Made by a program: the position numbers and the translations under genes. This document shows, one piece after another, positions 1 through 8,931 of a DNA stretch of 64,000 nt. Position 1 is the stretch's first letter; the number at the start of each line of letters is the position of its first letter. The DNA lies in the NCBI RefSeq assembly GCF_016618195.1, contig NZ_CP067099.1:2232001-2296000 (forward strand), written 5' to 3'. This DNA is from Providencia manganoxydans. GTDB taxonomy: Bacteria; Pseudomonadota; Gammaproteobacteria; Enterobacterales; Enterobacteriaceae. Below the pieces are notes generated by a model, which did no database searches, was not told the DNA's origin, and saw only the letters and a list, made by a program, of their open reading frames with translations.

Positions 1-84
1 TGTCGTATTGATACAGCGACGGAAATGGAATATTACCGTCATGGTGGTATCTTGCACTATGTGATCCGTCAAATGCTGCATTAA
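1..84 (+). CDS. acnA: aconitate hydratase A, C-terminal end only
   Basis: The first 27 codons of the window, ending in TAA at 82-84, encode the extreme C-terminus of aconitase A, which interconverts citrate and isocitrate in the TCA cycle. The tail contains CRIDTATEMEYYRHGGIL and ends YVIRQMLH, nearly the same as the E. coli AcnA C-terminus as I recall it. The gene starts left of the window, so the iron-sulfur ligands cannot be checked. In E. coli acnA is followed by ribA and pgpB, which also follow here after two extra genes. A strong hairpin terminator follows. Confidence 0.9.
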   Translation, partial: CRIDTATEMEYYRHGGILHYVIRQMLH

Positions 85-101
85 TTTTAATCAATCAAAC
101 T

Positions 102-138
102 AAAACGCCCATATGTGTTTGCCCTATGGGCGTTTTTT
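102..138 (+). terminator. Rho-independent terminator of acnA
   Basis: Perfect inverted repeat AACGCCCATA (104-113) / TATGGGCGTT (125-134) with an 11-nt loop, followed by a T-run to 138. It starts 18 nt after the acnA stop codon. Confidence 0.9.
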
Positions 139-371
139 ATTGTTATTTCGCAATATTAGGTTATTTAATTCAAGTTATGATTGTTACGTAAAGAAAGATT
201 AATAAGTTAAATTGGGAATACATCATAAAAATGAAAATATTTTGATTTTTTTATGGAAAATTTAGCTTAAAAATTTCGTTACCGGAAAGAGTTGTGTTTA
301 ACTTTTTATAGCAGTAGAGAATAGTACTTAGGGGTATTTTAAAGTCGCTAGGCAACGTAAAGGATGAATAC

Positions 372-827
372 ATGGCAGATATTAACGCAACTGATTTTTA
401 TAAAGGTGCACTATGGGCAGCAGATATTTTAGTTAGCACTTCTTCAAGCCATCGCTATAAAGAGGAAATCAGAGATATTCTTGAGCATATTCCTAATTTG
501 TATTCCATTGTGATGCAAACGCCAGAAACTGAGGTATTTGATCTACGTTTATTTGTTGATAAAGAATTCCCATTAGGACGTAATGCGGATTATGTTTCGT
601 TTGAGCTGGTTGCTTTAGCTAAGGATGACACAATTGTTGCATTACCTGAAAAATCTACCGATCCAGTCGAGATGTATCAAACAAGAGAAGATATTTATTC
701 ATGGGGAGTGGTTGCGAAAACAACTGCGGGCAAACAACTTCTTATGATCACAGGCGTATTTGAGCCTAGTGTCGCTAAAAACTATGTCGAACGTTTGACT
801 GAGCAACTAGCAGCCCAAAAAGCCTAA
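372..827 (+). CDS. unrecognised 151-aa protein
   Basis: I do not recognise this protein. It is a soluble-looking polypeptide of 151 residues with no signal peptide and no membrane segment. The opening is MADINATDFYKGALWAADIL and charged and aliphatic residues alternate through the rest, as in an alpha/beta fold. The start has AAAGG about nine bases upstream, and the 287 bp between acnA and this ATG leaves room for its own promoter. It ends just before a hairpin shared with the converging hemB gene. E. coli has no gene here, since acnA is followed directly by ribA and pgpB, so this is an addition to the E. coli order. Codon use looks like that of the neighbours. Confidence 0.75.
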   Translation: MADINATDFYKGALWAADILVSTSSSHRYKEEIRDILEHIPNLYSIVMQTPETEVFDLRLFVDKEFPLGRNADYVSFELVALAKDDTIVALPEKSTDPVEMYQTREDIYSWGVVAKTTAGKQLLMITGVFEPSVAKNYVERLTEQLAAQKA

Positions 828-840
828 ATCTTAAATATAA

Positions 841-862
841 AAAGCCCGCCAATAGCGGGCTT
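841..862. terminator. hairpin terminator between converging genes, best for hemB
   Basis: GCCCGC (844-849) / GCGGGC (855-860) with flanking AA/TT pairs. Read on the minus strand the stem is followed by TTTTTATATTT, so it should terminate hemB efficiently. On the plus strand the T-tract is short (TTC), so any effect on the 372-827 gene is weaker. Confidence 0.8.
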
Positions 863-881
863 CAGAGTATTACGCCGATAT

Positions 882-1859
882 TTACAAAATTTTGGCTTCA
901 GCCAGTTGTAATGCGAAGTAGGTGAAGATCAAATCTGCACCAGCACGTTTAATCGAGCCTAATGTTTCAAGGGTGACGCGGGTTTCATCAATCGCCCCAG
1001 CCATGGCAGCAAATTTAATTTGTGCATATTCCCCACTGACTTGATAAGCACCGATAGGAAGCTCTGTGCACTCACGCAGATCACGAATGATATCGAGATA
1101 GGCACCGGCAGGCTTAACCATTAGCGCATCAGCACCTTCTTGCACATCAATTAATGATTCATGAAGTGCTTCACGGCGATTCATTGGATTCATTTGGTAA
1201 GTTTTGCGATCACCTTTTAAACAGGATCCTGCTGCATCTCTAAATGGACCGTAAAGGGCGGATGCAAACTTGGTTGAATAAGACATAATCGCAGTATCTG
1301 TAAAACCTGCGGCATCAAGCGCATGACGGATTGCGGCAACTTGTCCATCCATCGCCGCAGAGGGAGCGATAAAATCTGCCCCTGCACGGGCAGCAGCAAC
1401 AGCTTGTAAACCTAAATTGTGAATAGTGGCATCGTTATCGACAATATCACCATGCATTACGCCACAGTGGCCATGAGAGGTATATTCACAGAAACAAGTA
1501 TCTGACATAACAATCATTTCAGGAACGGTATCTTTACAAATACGCGACATACGCGCCACAAGGCCATTTTCTTGCCACGCATCGCTACCTGTTTCATCAA
1601 GATGGTGGGACACACCAAATGTCATCACGGATTTAATACCAGCTTTAGCAATACGTTCGATTTCATAAGCTAAACGTTTTTCAGGAATACGTACGACACC
1701 AGGCATACTGGTTATTTGCTGATAATCATCTAAGCCTTCTTCAACAAAGATAGGCAGACATAGATCATTAATAGAAAGATGGGTTTCTTGGAATAAATCA
1801 CGCATTTTTTCGGATTTACGTAATCTTCTCATGCGTTGGATAGAATGCAGGTTGTTCAC
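882..1859 (-). CDS. hemB: delta-aminolevulinic acid dehydratase (porphobilinogen synthase)
   Basis: Condenses two molecules of 5-aminolevulinate into porphobilinogen, the second common step of haem synthesis, in the cytoplasm. At 325 aa the length is normal for HemB. The zinc site is present as [13 protein letters not shown] with Cys122, Cys124 and Cys132, so this is a zinc-type enzyme. The two Schiff-base lysines are seen in SYSTKF (Lys197) and [10 protein letters not shown] (Lys249). The ATG has GGAG a few bases upstream (minus-strand ggagctacggtgaacaac). It is monocistronic, with the ERIC-bearing gap upstream and a hairpin downstream. Confidence 0.97.
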   Translation of the reverse strand: MNNLHSIQRMRRLRKSEKMRDLFQETHLSINDLCLPIFVEEGLDDYQQITSMPGVVRIPEKRLAYEIERIAKAGIKSVMTFGVSHHLDETGSDAWQENGLVARMSRICKDTVPEMIVMSDTCFCEYTSHGHCGVMHGDIVDNDATIHNLGLQAVAAARAGADFIAPSAAMDGQVAAIRHALDAAGFTDTAIMSYSTKFASALYGPFRDAAGSCLKGDRKTYQMNPMNRREALHESLIDVQEGADALMVKPAGAYLDIIRDLRECTELPIGAYQVSGEYAQIKFAAMAGAIDETRVTLETLGSIKRAGADLIFTYFALQLAEAKIL

Positions 1860-1918
1860 CGTAGCTCCTTGTTATCAGAAAAATAAACTTAAGGTGTTAA
1901 ATTTATTGGCAAACAGTA

Positions 1919-2045
1919 TATACTCGTTATACTTCAAGTTGCAGCGTTGTTGACTGCATTCACTCGCACCAGTCACATACTTATGTATGTTCCTAGCGAC
2001 TCATTCACTTGTCGCCTAGCTGCACCTCGAATTATTTAGAGTATA
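1919..2045. repeat. ERIC (IRU) element, full length 127 bp
   Basis: A 127-bp imperfect palindrome with ends TATACTCGTTATACTTCAAG and the complement of TATACTCTAAATAATTCGAG. Its core contains ACATACATAAGTATGTGACT on the minus strand, which corresponds to the ERIC core. The length equals the classical ERIC size. It lies in the 301-bp gap between hemB and ribA. Transcribed, it would fold into a long hairpin. Two degenerate relatives occur at 23791 and 32577. Confidence 0.85.
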
Positions 2046-2078
2046 AACCTTATAAATTGAAAGTGAATATATCGATTG

Positions 2079-2113
2079 ATTAAACAAATACAACAGAGTG
2101 TTATTTGTTTAAT
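2079..2113. other. AT-rich hairpin between hemB and ribA
   Basis: Perfect 12-bp inverted repeat ATTAAACAAATA / TATTTGTTTAAT around an 11-nt loop, between the ERIC element and the ribA terminator. It could be a second terminator-like stem or an operator. Nothing further can be assigned. Confidence 0.4.
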
Positions 2114-2117
2114 ATCA

Positions 2118-2149
2118 GAAAAGGAAGAGCACTGTTATTAGCTCTTCCT
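2118..2149 (-). terminator. Rho-independent terminator of ribA
   Basis: Inverted repeat AGGAAGAGC (2122-2130) / GCTCTTCCT (2141-2149). Read on the minus strand the stem is followed by TTTTC. It begins 12 nt past the ribA stop codon. Confidence 0.8.
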
Positions 2150-2160
2150 ATTGAGAAGGG

Positions 2161-2757
2161 TTATTGGTGCTTGAATAGCATGTGACCCATTTTTTCAGCT
2201 TTCACATCTAGATAGTGGGCATTACTTGGATTACGCCCAACAATTAACGGCACTCGTTCAATGACATTGATACCCGCTTCGCGCATAATATCAATTTTCT
2301 TAGGGTTATTGGTTAATAAACGAACTTCATTAATTCCCAATAGCTTATACATGTCGGAACAGAGTGTGAAATCACGTTCATCAGCTTTGAAGCCCAATTT
2401 TAAATTAGCTTCAACAGTATCTAAGCCCTGATCTTGTAATGCGTATGCACGGATCTTGTTGAGTAGACCAATATTACGACCTTCTTGGCGATGATAAAGA
2501 AGTACGCCACGGCCTTCTTTACTAATTTGCGAAAGCGCGGCTTCTAATTGGAAACCACAATCACAACGTAAACTAAATAATGCATCTCCGGTTAAGCATT
2601 CAGAATGGATGCGACTGAGAACTGGCTCAGGGCCTGAAATATCACCAAATATTAAGGCGACATGGTCACGACCGGTTGCAATCTCTTCAAAACCTACCAT
2701 TAAAAACTCGCCAAAAGGCGTTGGTAATTTGGCCTCTGCAATACGTTTTAGCTGCAT
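2161..2757 (-). CDS. ribA: GTP cyclohydrolase II
   Basis: Opens GTP to 2,5-diamino-6-ribosylamino-pyrimidinone phosphate, releasing formate and pyrophosphate: the first step of riboflavin synthesis. The zinc ligands appear in [18 protein letters not shown] (three Cys), and the GTP-binding and catalytic block [15 protein letters not shown] follows. The reading frame is open to an ATG at 2769, which would add MNEN. I prefer the ATG at 2757 because RibA proteins begin MQLKR at this point. Neither start has a strong ribosome-binding site. The gene is transcribed away from pgpB with about 200 bp between, so divergent promoters are expected there. Confidence 0.95.
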   Translation of the reverse strand: MQLKRIAEAKLPTPFGEFLMVGFEEIATGRDHVALIFGDISGPEPVLSRIHSECLTGDALFSLRCDCGFQLEAALSQISKEGRGVLLYHRQEGRNIGLLNKIRAYALQDQGLDTVEANLKLGFKADERDFTLCSDMYKLLGINEVRLLTNNPKKIDIMREAGINVIERVPLIVGRNPSNAHYLDVKAEKMGHMLFKHQ

Positions 2758-2972
2758 ATTTTCATTCATTAGTTGGAATAACTCTTACATAATTAAATAG
2801 TGTTAACCGATAAGAAAAATCATTTATCGATGCTATATGGTGTTTAGCACTTAGCATATAGAAGGCTGACATTCATTTGCACACGGTCAGCGATATATTA
2901 CTATAGCAGAGTTAATTAGCTGTGAACTTAATTTTATCAATCTGCGTAACCTATCGGTTTGGATAGCATTAA

Positions 2973-3695
2973 ATGAATAAAACTGTTTACTCAATATCTG
3001 CATTTTCAATTTTATTGATCATTCCCCCTGCGGTAATGTTATTTGCCGGTTGGCATTGGCAGCCATCAGAAAGCACAGAATCACTTAAATGGTTATATTG
3101 GCTTACTGAAACAGCAGGGCTTCCTTATAGTTTGATAACTTCTGCTGTGTTGTTAGTGTTAGCGCTGGTGATTTGTCAGCCAACGAAGGCTAATATAATA
3201 AAATGGATGATAGTGATTATCTGCTGCATATTAGTTGGTCAAGGTATAAAAGGGGTTGTGAAAAATACATTTCAAGAACCACGGCCTTATGTCGTTTGGT
3301 TAGAAGAAAACTATGATGTTTCTAGCTCAGATTTTTATGAGCTAAAAAGAAAACAACGTGTGGATGTCATAAAAGAAGTCGTTAAGCGCAATCAACAAGT
3401 TCCTTCATGGCAGCGTAAGCATTGGCAAGCTGAAACGGGTTATTCTTTTCCATCAGGTCATGTTTTATTTGCTGCTGGCTGGGCTCTGTTGTTGATTGGC
3501 CTTTTTTGGCAGCGTCGCCAATATGCGTTAGCAATTGTTATTGCTGTTTGGGCCGAAGGAATTGTCTTTAGCCGTTTGTTATTGGGAATGCATTGGCCCT
3601 CAGATGTCATCGTTTCTATTATTATCAGTGCAGTTCTTGCTATGGTGGCATGCCGTTTATTGCAAACGCAAATTCGTATTACGAGTAAAGAATAA
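2973..3695 (+). CDS. pgpB: phosphatidylglycerophosphatase B / undecaprenyl-diphosphatase (PAP2 family)
   Basis: Inner-membrane lipid phosphatase. In E. coli the enzyme dephosphorylates phosphatidylglycerophosphate and undecaprenyl diphosphate. The three PAP2 signatures are present in order: KNTFQEPRP (KX6RP), PSGH in SFPSGHVLFAAG, and SRLLLGMHWPSD (SRX5HX3D). Several hydrophobic segments flank them, with the motifs on the periplasmic face as expected. At 240 aa it is slightly shorter than the 254-aa E. coli protein. The position before lapA-lapB-pyrF-yciH is the same as in E. coli. Confidence 0.95.
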   Translation: MNKTVYSISAFSILLIIPPAVMLFAGWHWQPSESTESLKWLYWLTETAGLPYSLITSAVLLVLALVICQPTKANIIKWMIVIICCILVGQGIKGVVKNTFQEPRPYVVWLEENYDVSSSDFYELKRKQRVDVIKEVVKRNQQVPSWQRKHWQAETGYSFPSGHVLFAAGWALLLIGLFWQRRQYALAIVIAVWAEGIVFSRLLLGMHWPSDVIVSIIISAVLAMVACRLLQTQIRITSKE

Positions 3696-3832
3696 ATAGA
3701 AACAAGTAGCCAGATCTTCTCCCATTCGTTATGTGGGCGTATAAGATAAATTACTTTGTCTGAATGGCCTAGAAATGCTACCTTATCAGGTAGATATTTT
3801 GTTTTTCATAAGAACTGATAACGGGAAAAAAT

Positions 3833-4150
3833 GTGAAATATTTTCTGATTTTATTACTAGCTGTCGTCATTTTTATCATTTCAATTACGCTAGGCTCAAG
3901 CAATAATCAGGTTATTACATTTAACTACCTGATTGCACAGGGAGATTTCTCAGTATCTTCACTATTAGCTTCTTTGTTTGGTGTCGGGTTTGTGCTGGGT
4001 TGGTTAGTCGCTGGACTGTTCTATTTACGTGCTATGGTGAGTTTAAAAAATGCCCGCCGTAAAATTAGGCGTCTTGAATCTCAATTAAGCACAGGCGATA
4101 AAACATTCGCTGAATCAACCGAGATTGTTGCGCAGAATAGCAAGGAATAA
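3833..4150 (+). CDS. lapA: LPS assembly protein A (two-helix inner-membrane protein)
   Basis: Small inner-membrane partner of LapB in control of lipopolysaccharide synthesis. There are two hydrophobic segments, at about residues 2-22 and 42-66, followed by a basic cytoplasmic helix ARRKIRRLESQLS. The sequence closely follows the 102-aa E. coli LapA, including the TLGSSNNQVITFNYLIAQG region. The start codon is GTG at 3833; an overlapping ATG at 3831 is out of frame. It is six bases from lapB and clearly cotranscribed. In E. coli this pair is driven by a heat-shock promoter; I could not pick out a convincing sigma-32 site in the 137-bp gap. Confidence 0.93.
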   Translation: MKYFLILLLAVVIFIISITLGSSNNQVITFNYLIAQGDFSVSSLLASLFGVGFVLGWLVAGLFYLRAMVSLKNARRKIRRLESQLSTGDKTFAESTEIVAQNSKE

Positions 4151-4156
4151 CGTTAT

Positions 4157-5326
4157 ATGTTTGAGTTGCTGTTTCTGTTATTACCAATCGCTGCTGCATA
4201 TGGTTGGTATATGGGGCGTCGAAGCGCTCAACAAGACAAGCAGCAACATGCTAATCGCCTGTCACGAGATTATGTGACAGGCGTTAACTTTCTGTTGTCA
4301 AACCAACAAGATAAAGCTGTCGATTTATTCCTTGATATGTTAAAGGAAGACAGTTCCGCCTTTGAAGCTCATCTCACTTTGGGAAATTTATTCCGTTCTA
4401 GGGGGGAAGTAGAGCGTGCTATACGGATACATCAATCCCTAGTCGAAAGTGCCGCCTTATCATTTGAACAACGACTCTTAGCCACTCAACAACTTGGCCG
4501 TGATTACATGGCTGCTGGGGTTTATGATCGCGCTGAAAATATGTTTCAACAACTGACAGATGAAGTTGATTTTAAACAAAGTGCGTTACAGTCGTTACTT
4601 TCAATTTTCCAATTGACAAGTGAATGGACTAAAGCCATTGAGACAGCAACTAAATTAGTTAAATTGGGTAATGAAGAGCTAAGAGAAAATATTGCTCATT
4701 TTTACTGTGAATTAGCGATTCAACATCTCGGTAGTGATGACCTTGATGGTGCGTTGAGCTTACTTAATAAAGCTGAGCAAGCCGATAAAAATTGTGCTCG
4801 TGTATCCATCATGAAAGGGCGTATTTTTATTGAGCAGTCTCATTATGAAAAAGCGATTGCGGTACTTAAACAGGTGTATGAGCAAGATCGGGAACTTGTT
4901 GCAGAAACTCTGCCGCTGCTTCATGATTGCTACCACAAGGTTTCCGATATTGATGCATGGGAAGCCTATCTGCGCCAGTGTGTAGCAGGGAATACAGGAG
5001 CGATTGCTGAACTGTATTTAGCAGATATTATTGTCGCTAAACAAAGCCATGAAGCCGCTGCAAGTTATATCAATGATCAAATACAACGCCATCCTACAAT
5101 GAGGCTGTTTTATCGTTTGATGGATTACCACCTACAAGAAGCAGAAGAAGGGCGTGCAAAAGAAAGCTTAATTCTGCTGCGCAAAATGGTAGGTGAACAA
5201 ATAAGAACTAAACCTGATTACCGTTGCCACAAATGTGGTTTTACTTCGCATTCGTTATATTGGCATTGCCCATCCTGCCGTTCATGGGACACAATCAAAC
5301 CGATTAGAGGGTTGGATGGCCAGTGA
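4157..5326 (+). CDS. lapB: LPS assembly protein B (TPR adaptor with C-terminal rubredoxin-like metal site)
   Basis: Adaptor that presents LpxC to the FtsH protease and so sets the rate of lipid A synthesis. It has an N-terminal membrane anchor (residues 1-18), about nine tetratricopeptide repeats, and a C-terminal zinc or iron ribbon with Cys357, Cys360, Cys371 and Cys374 (CHKCGF and CPSCRSW). The length of 389 aa equals that of the E. coli protein. It follows lapA in one operon. Its stop codon lies inside a matS palindrome (5323-5335), so the end of this gene is also constrained as a DNA-binding site. Confidence 0.96.
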   Translation: MFELLFLLLPIAAAYGWYMGRRSAQQDKQQHANRLSRDYVTGVNFLLSNQQDKAVDLFLDMLKEDSSAFEAHLTLGNLFRSRGEVERAIRIHQSLVESAALSFEQRLLATQQLGRDYMAAGVYDRAENMFQQLTDEVDFKQSALQSLLSIFQLTSEWTKAIETATKLVKLGNEELRENIAHFYCELAIQHLGSDDLDGALSLLNKAEQADKNCARVSIMKGRIFIEQSHYEKAIAVLKQVYEQDRELVAETLPLLHDCYHKVSDIDAWEAYLRQCVAGNTGAIAELYLADIIVAKQSHEAAASYINDQIQRHPTMRLFYRLMDYHLQEAEEGRAKESLILLRKMVGEQIRTKPDYRCHKCGFTSHSLYWHCPSCRSWDTIKPIRGLDGQ

Positions 5327-5335
5327 CAACGTCAC
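5323..5335. promoter_or_regulatory. matS site (MatP binding, Ter macrodomain)
   Basis: GTGACAACGTCAC matches the published matS consensus GTGACRNYGTCAC at every position (RNY = AAC). It overlaps the lapB stop codon. Two other exact sites lie at 21358 and 54245. Confidence 0.85.
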
Positions 5336-5368
5336 TTATTACCAAACACGATTAAAGGCTATTACGAA

Positions 5369-6109
5369 ATGATTTCTTCATCTGAGAACCACGCTCGTGC
5401 ATCAACTCATTCACCTGTTATTGTTGCGCTTGATTATGAAGATGCAAATGCAGCATTAGCATTTGTTGACTTGATTGATCCGCGTGAATGCCGTTTGAAA
5501 GTGGGCAAAGAAATGTTTACTTTCAATGGCCCTCAATTTGTTAAATCGCTGCATCAACGTGGTTTTGATGTTTTCCTTGATTTAAAATTTCACGATATTC
5601 CAAATACTGTAGCGCGTGCGGTGGCCGCTGCCGCAGAAATGGGCGTTTGGATGGTTAACGTCCATGCGGGTGGTGGTAGCCGTATGATGGAAGCCGCTCG
5701 TCAAGCTTTGAGCTCTTTTGGCAAAGATGCGCCATTATTAACCGCTGTTACGGTATTAACCAGTATGGAACAGTCTGATCTTATTGGTGTCGGTATTAAT
5801 GCTACTCCTGCGGAACATGCGGAGCGGTTAGCATTACTGACAAAAAATTGTGGCCTAGATGGTGTTGTGTGCTCTGCACATGAAGCAACCAGACTGAAAT
5901 CATTGTGTGGTGCTGATTTTAAACTAGTCACACCGGGTATTCGTCCAGTTGGTAGCGAGGTTGGTGATCAGCGTCGTATTATGACCCCGCAAGATGCATT
6001 GCAAGCAGGGGTTGATTACATGGTTATTGGTCGCCCAATTACGCGTAGTGATGATCCTGCATTGGCTCTACAGCAAATCAATCAGTCGATAAGGAATGGT
6101 CATGAGTGA
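5369..6109 (+). CDS. pyrF: orotidine 5'-phosphate decarboxylase
   Basis: Decarboxylates OMP to UMP, the last step of de novo pyrimidine synthesis. The catalytic signature [11 protein letters not shown] is intact with its Asp-Lys-Asp arrangement, and the phosphate-binding region near the C-terminus reads [14 protein letters not shown]. The length of 246 aa is normal. The gene lies 42 bases after lapB and overlaps the start of yciH, the conserved E. coli arrangement. Confidence 0.97.
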   Translation: MISSSENHARASTHSPVIVALDYEDANAALAFVDLIDPRECRLKVGKEMFTFNGPQFVKSLHQRGFDVFLDLKFHDIPNTVARAVAAAAEMGVWMVNVHAGGGSRMMEAARQALSSFGKDAPLLTAVTVLTSMEQSDLIGVGINATPAEHAERLALLTKNCGLDGVVCSAHEATRLKSLCGADFKLVTPGIRPVGSEVGDQRRIMTPQDALQAGVDYMVIGRPITRSDDPALALQQINQSIRNGHE

Positions 6110-6428
6110 TTCAAATAGCCGTCTCGTTTATAGTACGGATGTTGGGCGTATCGAAGAACAAAAACCTAAAGTTCAACGTCCTAAAGGTGATGGGATTGTA
6201 AGGATCCGTCGAGAAACTGCGGGTCGTAAAGGCAAGGGCGTTTGCGTTGTTACCGGCCTAGATCTCGATGACGAGAGCTTAGCTAAGTTAGCTGCTGAAC
6301 TTAAGAAAAAATGTGGTTGCGGTGGCTCAGTGAAAGACGGTGATATTGAAATTCAAGGTGATAAACGTGATGTGATCAAACAACTCCTTGAAGCTAAAGG
6401 TTATCAAGTTAAATTAGCTGGTGGCTAA
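6102..6428 (+). CDS. yciH: YciH, eIF1/SUI1-like translation factor
   Basis: Bacterial homologue of eukaryotic initiation factor 1; the E. coli protein influences initiation fidelity and the stress response. The SUI1 fold is recognised in [17 protein letters not shown] and [20 protein letters not shown] start at ATG 6102 ([11 protein letters not shown]) because it matches the family and has AAGGA six bases upstream. An in-frame ATG at 6096 is too close to that site. It overlaps the end of pyrF by eight bases, so translation is probably coupled. Confidence 0.94.
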   Translation: MSDSNSRLVYSTDVGRIEEQKPKVQRPKGDGIVRIRRETAGRKGKGVCVVTGLDLDDESLAKLAAELKKKCGCGGSVKDGDIEIQGDKRDVIKQLLEAKGYQVKLAGG

Positions 6429-6452
6429 TTTAACTTAGTTAGATTGAATCAT

Positions 6453-7082
6453 TTAGTGAGAAATTTCATTTTGCTGGCAGGGGTAATTATTATTATTAAT
6501 GATGGTGAGTACCCTTGCTATTTTCTCTTGGGCAAACAATAGTTGAGCTTTCTGTTTGTCGATAGGGATCCCATCACCACTTTCATACATTTTCCCTAAG
6601 TAGTTGTAGCCATCCTCATTTTGTTGTTCAATGGCGGCTTCGTAGAGTTGTTTGGCTTTTATTTTATTTTGTGCGACAGCTTGGCCATGTTGATACATGA
6701 AACCAAGCATAGCTTGTGCGTGTGGTAGCCCATTATTAGCGGATTTTTCTATCCATTCAAAAGCTTTAAACCAATTTGGCTCAGGTCCATTGATATCATA
6801 ATATAAAAGACCAGTCACAAATTGAGATTTTGCACACCCTTGCTCTGCGGATTTTAAAGCCCAATTTAATGCTTCATTAGCATCATTTTCTTCCAACTTA
6901 TACCAGCCCGCCAAATCGAATTGAGCATCAGGATCGCCTTTAATTGCATCATAACAAAGTTGTAGGTTTTGGTTTTTGTCCCAACGGACTTTATTTTTTT
7001 CATATAAATCATTACAAACATTTGCGTATGAAATGTTTGTAGCCATTAATAGGATACAAGAGTATTTATTAATAAATTTCAT
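6453..7082 (-). CDS. secreted Sel1-repeat protein
   Basis: A 209-aa protein with a cleavable-type signal peptide (cut likely after SYA, residue 20) and four to five Sel1-like repeats, for example AEQGCAKSQFVTGLLYYD and LPHAQAMLGFMYQHG. Sel1 repeats are helical scaffolds for protein contacts; the partner is unknown. The C-terminus has the short tail NNYPCQQNEISH. A paralogue with the same tail, but no signal peptide, lies at 39571-40014. There are two Cys in the mature N-terminal part and one in the tail, so disulfides are possible. The gene converges on yciH and is part of an AT-rich insert. Confidence 0.8.
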   Translation of the reverse strand: MKFINKYSCILLMATNISYANVCNDLYEKNKVRWDKNQNLQLCYDAIKGDPDAQFDLAGWYKLEENDANEALNWALKSAEQGCAKSQFVTGLLYYDINGPEPNWFKAFEWIEKSANNGLPHAQAMLGFMYQHGQAVAQNKIKAKQLYEAAIEQQNEDGYNYLGKMYESGDGIPIDKQKAQLLFAQEKIARVLTIINNNNYPCQQNEISH

Positions 7083-7146
7083 AGGGTATATGACATTTTT
7101 TTTAGATAAAATTCGGTTGTAGCTTACAATTTAAACTAAAACTTAT

Positions 7147-7790
7147 TTAGAGTAGACAAATTACCGCGATAGTATTTATAAACATGTGAAGTATCATGGG
7201 AGCAATGAGTGAACGCGTATAAATTCTAATTTGGCAAAGAATGATACCAGCTATAAAAAGGTAAACAAAGGTGCTCATAGAAGAGTATACTGTGTATGCA
7301 AAGATGAAAATATGAGCGATGACACTAATATACCGATCCATTTTCCATTTGGGCCATACCACATACTCGCGTTTAGTAAAAAACCTCGAAACATAATTTC
7401 TTCTGAAATAGGTGCGGCAAATATTATACTAATACTTAACAAAACGAATGGAAAACCATTTATATGTTTAAAAAGCACAAGCCATTCTTCTTCATTTCCT
7501 AAAAAACCACTAATAATAGATAAACCTATTGCGGTTAATAATAGTAAGAACACTATTTGCCATGTTGTCACACCAACTGGCATTAGACCGGACTTTTTTT
7601 GATAGTAATACCAACTGATTAATGATACCGGAAGTGTAAAACACAGAAGTGATGCAGGTATAGCATAATCTGAACGTAGTAATTGAATTACATTAGGAAT
7701 GAATAATATAAAATATGACGAATAAAAACAAAAGATAAAAATAAAAGCGCATAATAATGAATGAGATACGCGGTTTTCAAATGAATTCAT
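7147..7790 (-). pseudogene. CPBP-family intramembrane metalloprotease, frameshifted
   Basis: Two overlapping reading frames together make one CPBP (CAAX protease/bacteriocin-processing) membrane protein. The first (7275-7790, 171 aa) has several hydrophobic helices, the glutamate motif SEEIMFRGFL and the histidine motif SSLIFSSLHTQ, then stops after QYTLL. The second frame (to 7147) continues with STFVYLFIAGIILC and the last motif SLIAPMILHMFINTIAV. One missing base near 7275-7285 explains the break: adding one base after the CTA codon restores HTQYTLL into STFVYLF. It may be a real inactivation or a sequencing error. It lies in the same accessory insert as the M48 protease. Confidence 0.8.
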
Positions 7791-7908
7791 ACGACTGGTT
7801 TCTATTTTAGATGGGTTGATTTTGAATTTAAGTCTAATACAGATTTATTGTTGTTGATATATCTAATATTTATAGCGAGAAACAATAGATAAATTAGCAA
7901 TAACCTAT

Positions 7909-8931
7909 TTACTGTTGTAATAGTGCTTTATCTAAATTATCTAACCGTTCTTGCCAAGAAGGATGAGAACTTAATAGCTTCGAATTTACGTTTACGTGCT
8001 GTTCAGATAATTTGGTAAATATAGATTTCATCATTTCTATTGGACGTTCCTGCTCTACCATCGCATCTAATGCAAATTGGTCGGCTTCTAATTCCATATC
8101 TCGCGAATAGCTCAGAGAGAGTAATAAACTTCCTGAATTTATAAGAAGCTCTTCTAAATTAGACGTTTTCCCTACCATCCATAAAAATAGCAATTTAATG
8201 GATGAAGAGCTCACTAGTGTATGCATGATATGCTGATGATAATGATGCCCCATCTCATGTAATAATACCGATGCAATTTCATTTTCATCTTTAGTTAGAT
8301 TAATTAACTCATCAGTAATGATAATTGTACCATCGGCTAAAGTTAACGCATTCGCCTCACCGGGAAAATCTCTAAATATTAACGATGGCCTTAAAGGTGA
8401 GTTCTTTAGCTCTATTGACATAATGTTATTAAATAGCAAGCTGATTTCTTGCTGTTTTTCTAGTGGTAACTTACTTGGTTTAAGCTCAGATTTATCTAGT
8501 AATGCTAATGTTTCTTCTCCGAGGCTTTTTTGGATGAAAATGGGAATATTCTTTGCAACTATGCCGGATGAATACGGGATGACGTATTGAAAAACAAGAG
8601 TAGTCATTAGAATTAAGCTCATAAACAAATACAAGCAAGTGGCTTTTCGGCGCTCTAAAAAGTCAATGATTTCAAGTTTTTTCTTTTTTTTACTTCTAAT
8701 TATTTTTCGTAGTTGGTTTTTTTTATCACAGGTGAAGCATCCACCATCCGAAAAGTAGAGCACATCAGGTAGTGAGCCTAACGAATCGGATATTTTGATT
8801 TCACAGAGAGAGTATGATTTTTTGTCGCCGTTAATTGTTAATGTTATTTCATTCGACACATTGTCTATCAATAAAATGGCACTGTACTGCTGTGCCATTT
8901 TATTATAGGTGTATTTACCCTTGAAAATCAT
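7909..8931 (-). CDS. M48-family zinc metalloprotease, membrane-anchored
   Basis: A 340-aa protein with a soluble N-terminal part (about residues 1-92), one hydrophobic segment (YLFMSLILMTTLVFQYVIP, about 98-116) and a C-terminal M48 peptidase domain. The zinc motif is HEMGHHYHQH and the third ligand lies in ELEADQFALDAM, so the catalytic site looks intact. A short Cys pair, GGCFTC, lies in the N-terminal part. Its ATG overlaps the stop of the yjgN-like gene (ATGA), so the two are cotranslated. The pairing of a YjgN protein with an M48 peptidase suggests a joint envelope function; the substrate is unknown. Confidence 0.88.
   Translation of the reverse strand: MIFKGKYTYNKMAQQYSAILLIDNVSNEITLTINGDKKSYSLCEIKISDSLGSLPDVLYFSDGGCFTCDKKNQLRKIIRSKKKKKLEIIDFLERRKATCLYLFMSLILMTTLVFQYVIPYSSGIVAKNIPIFIQKSLGEETLALLDKSELKPSKLPLEKQQEISLLFNNIMSIELKNSPLRPSLIFRDFPGEANALTLADGTIIITDELINLTKDENEIASVLLHEMGHHYHQHIMHTLVSSSSIKLLFLWMVGKTSNLEELLINSGSLLLSLSYSRDMELEADQFALDAMVEQERPIEMMKSIFTKLSEQHVNVNSKLLSSHPSWQERLDNLDKALLQQ

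Noticed and set aside
3696..3832. Possible sigma-32 promoter before lapA
   Set aside because: Expected from E. coli, but no convincing CTTGAA / CCCCAT pair at the right spacing was found.
7231..7602. 123-aa plus-strand ORF opposite the CPBP gene
   Set aside because: It is an antisense shadow. The minus strand holds recognisable protease motifs in both frames.
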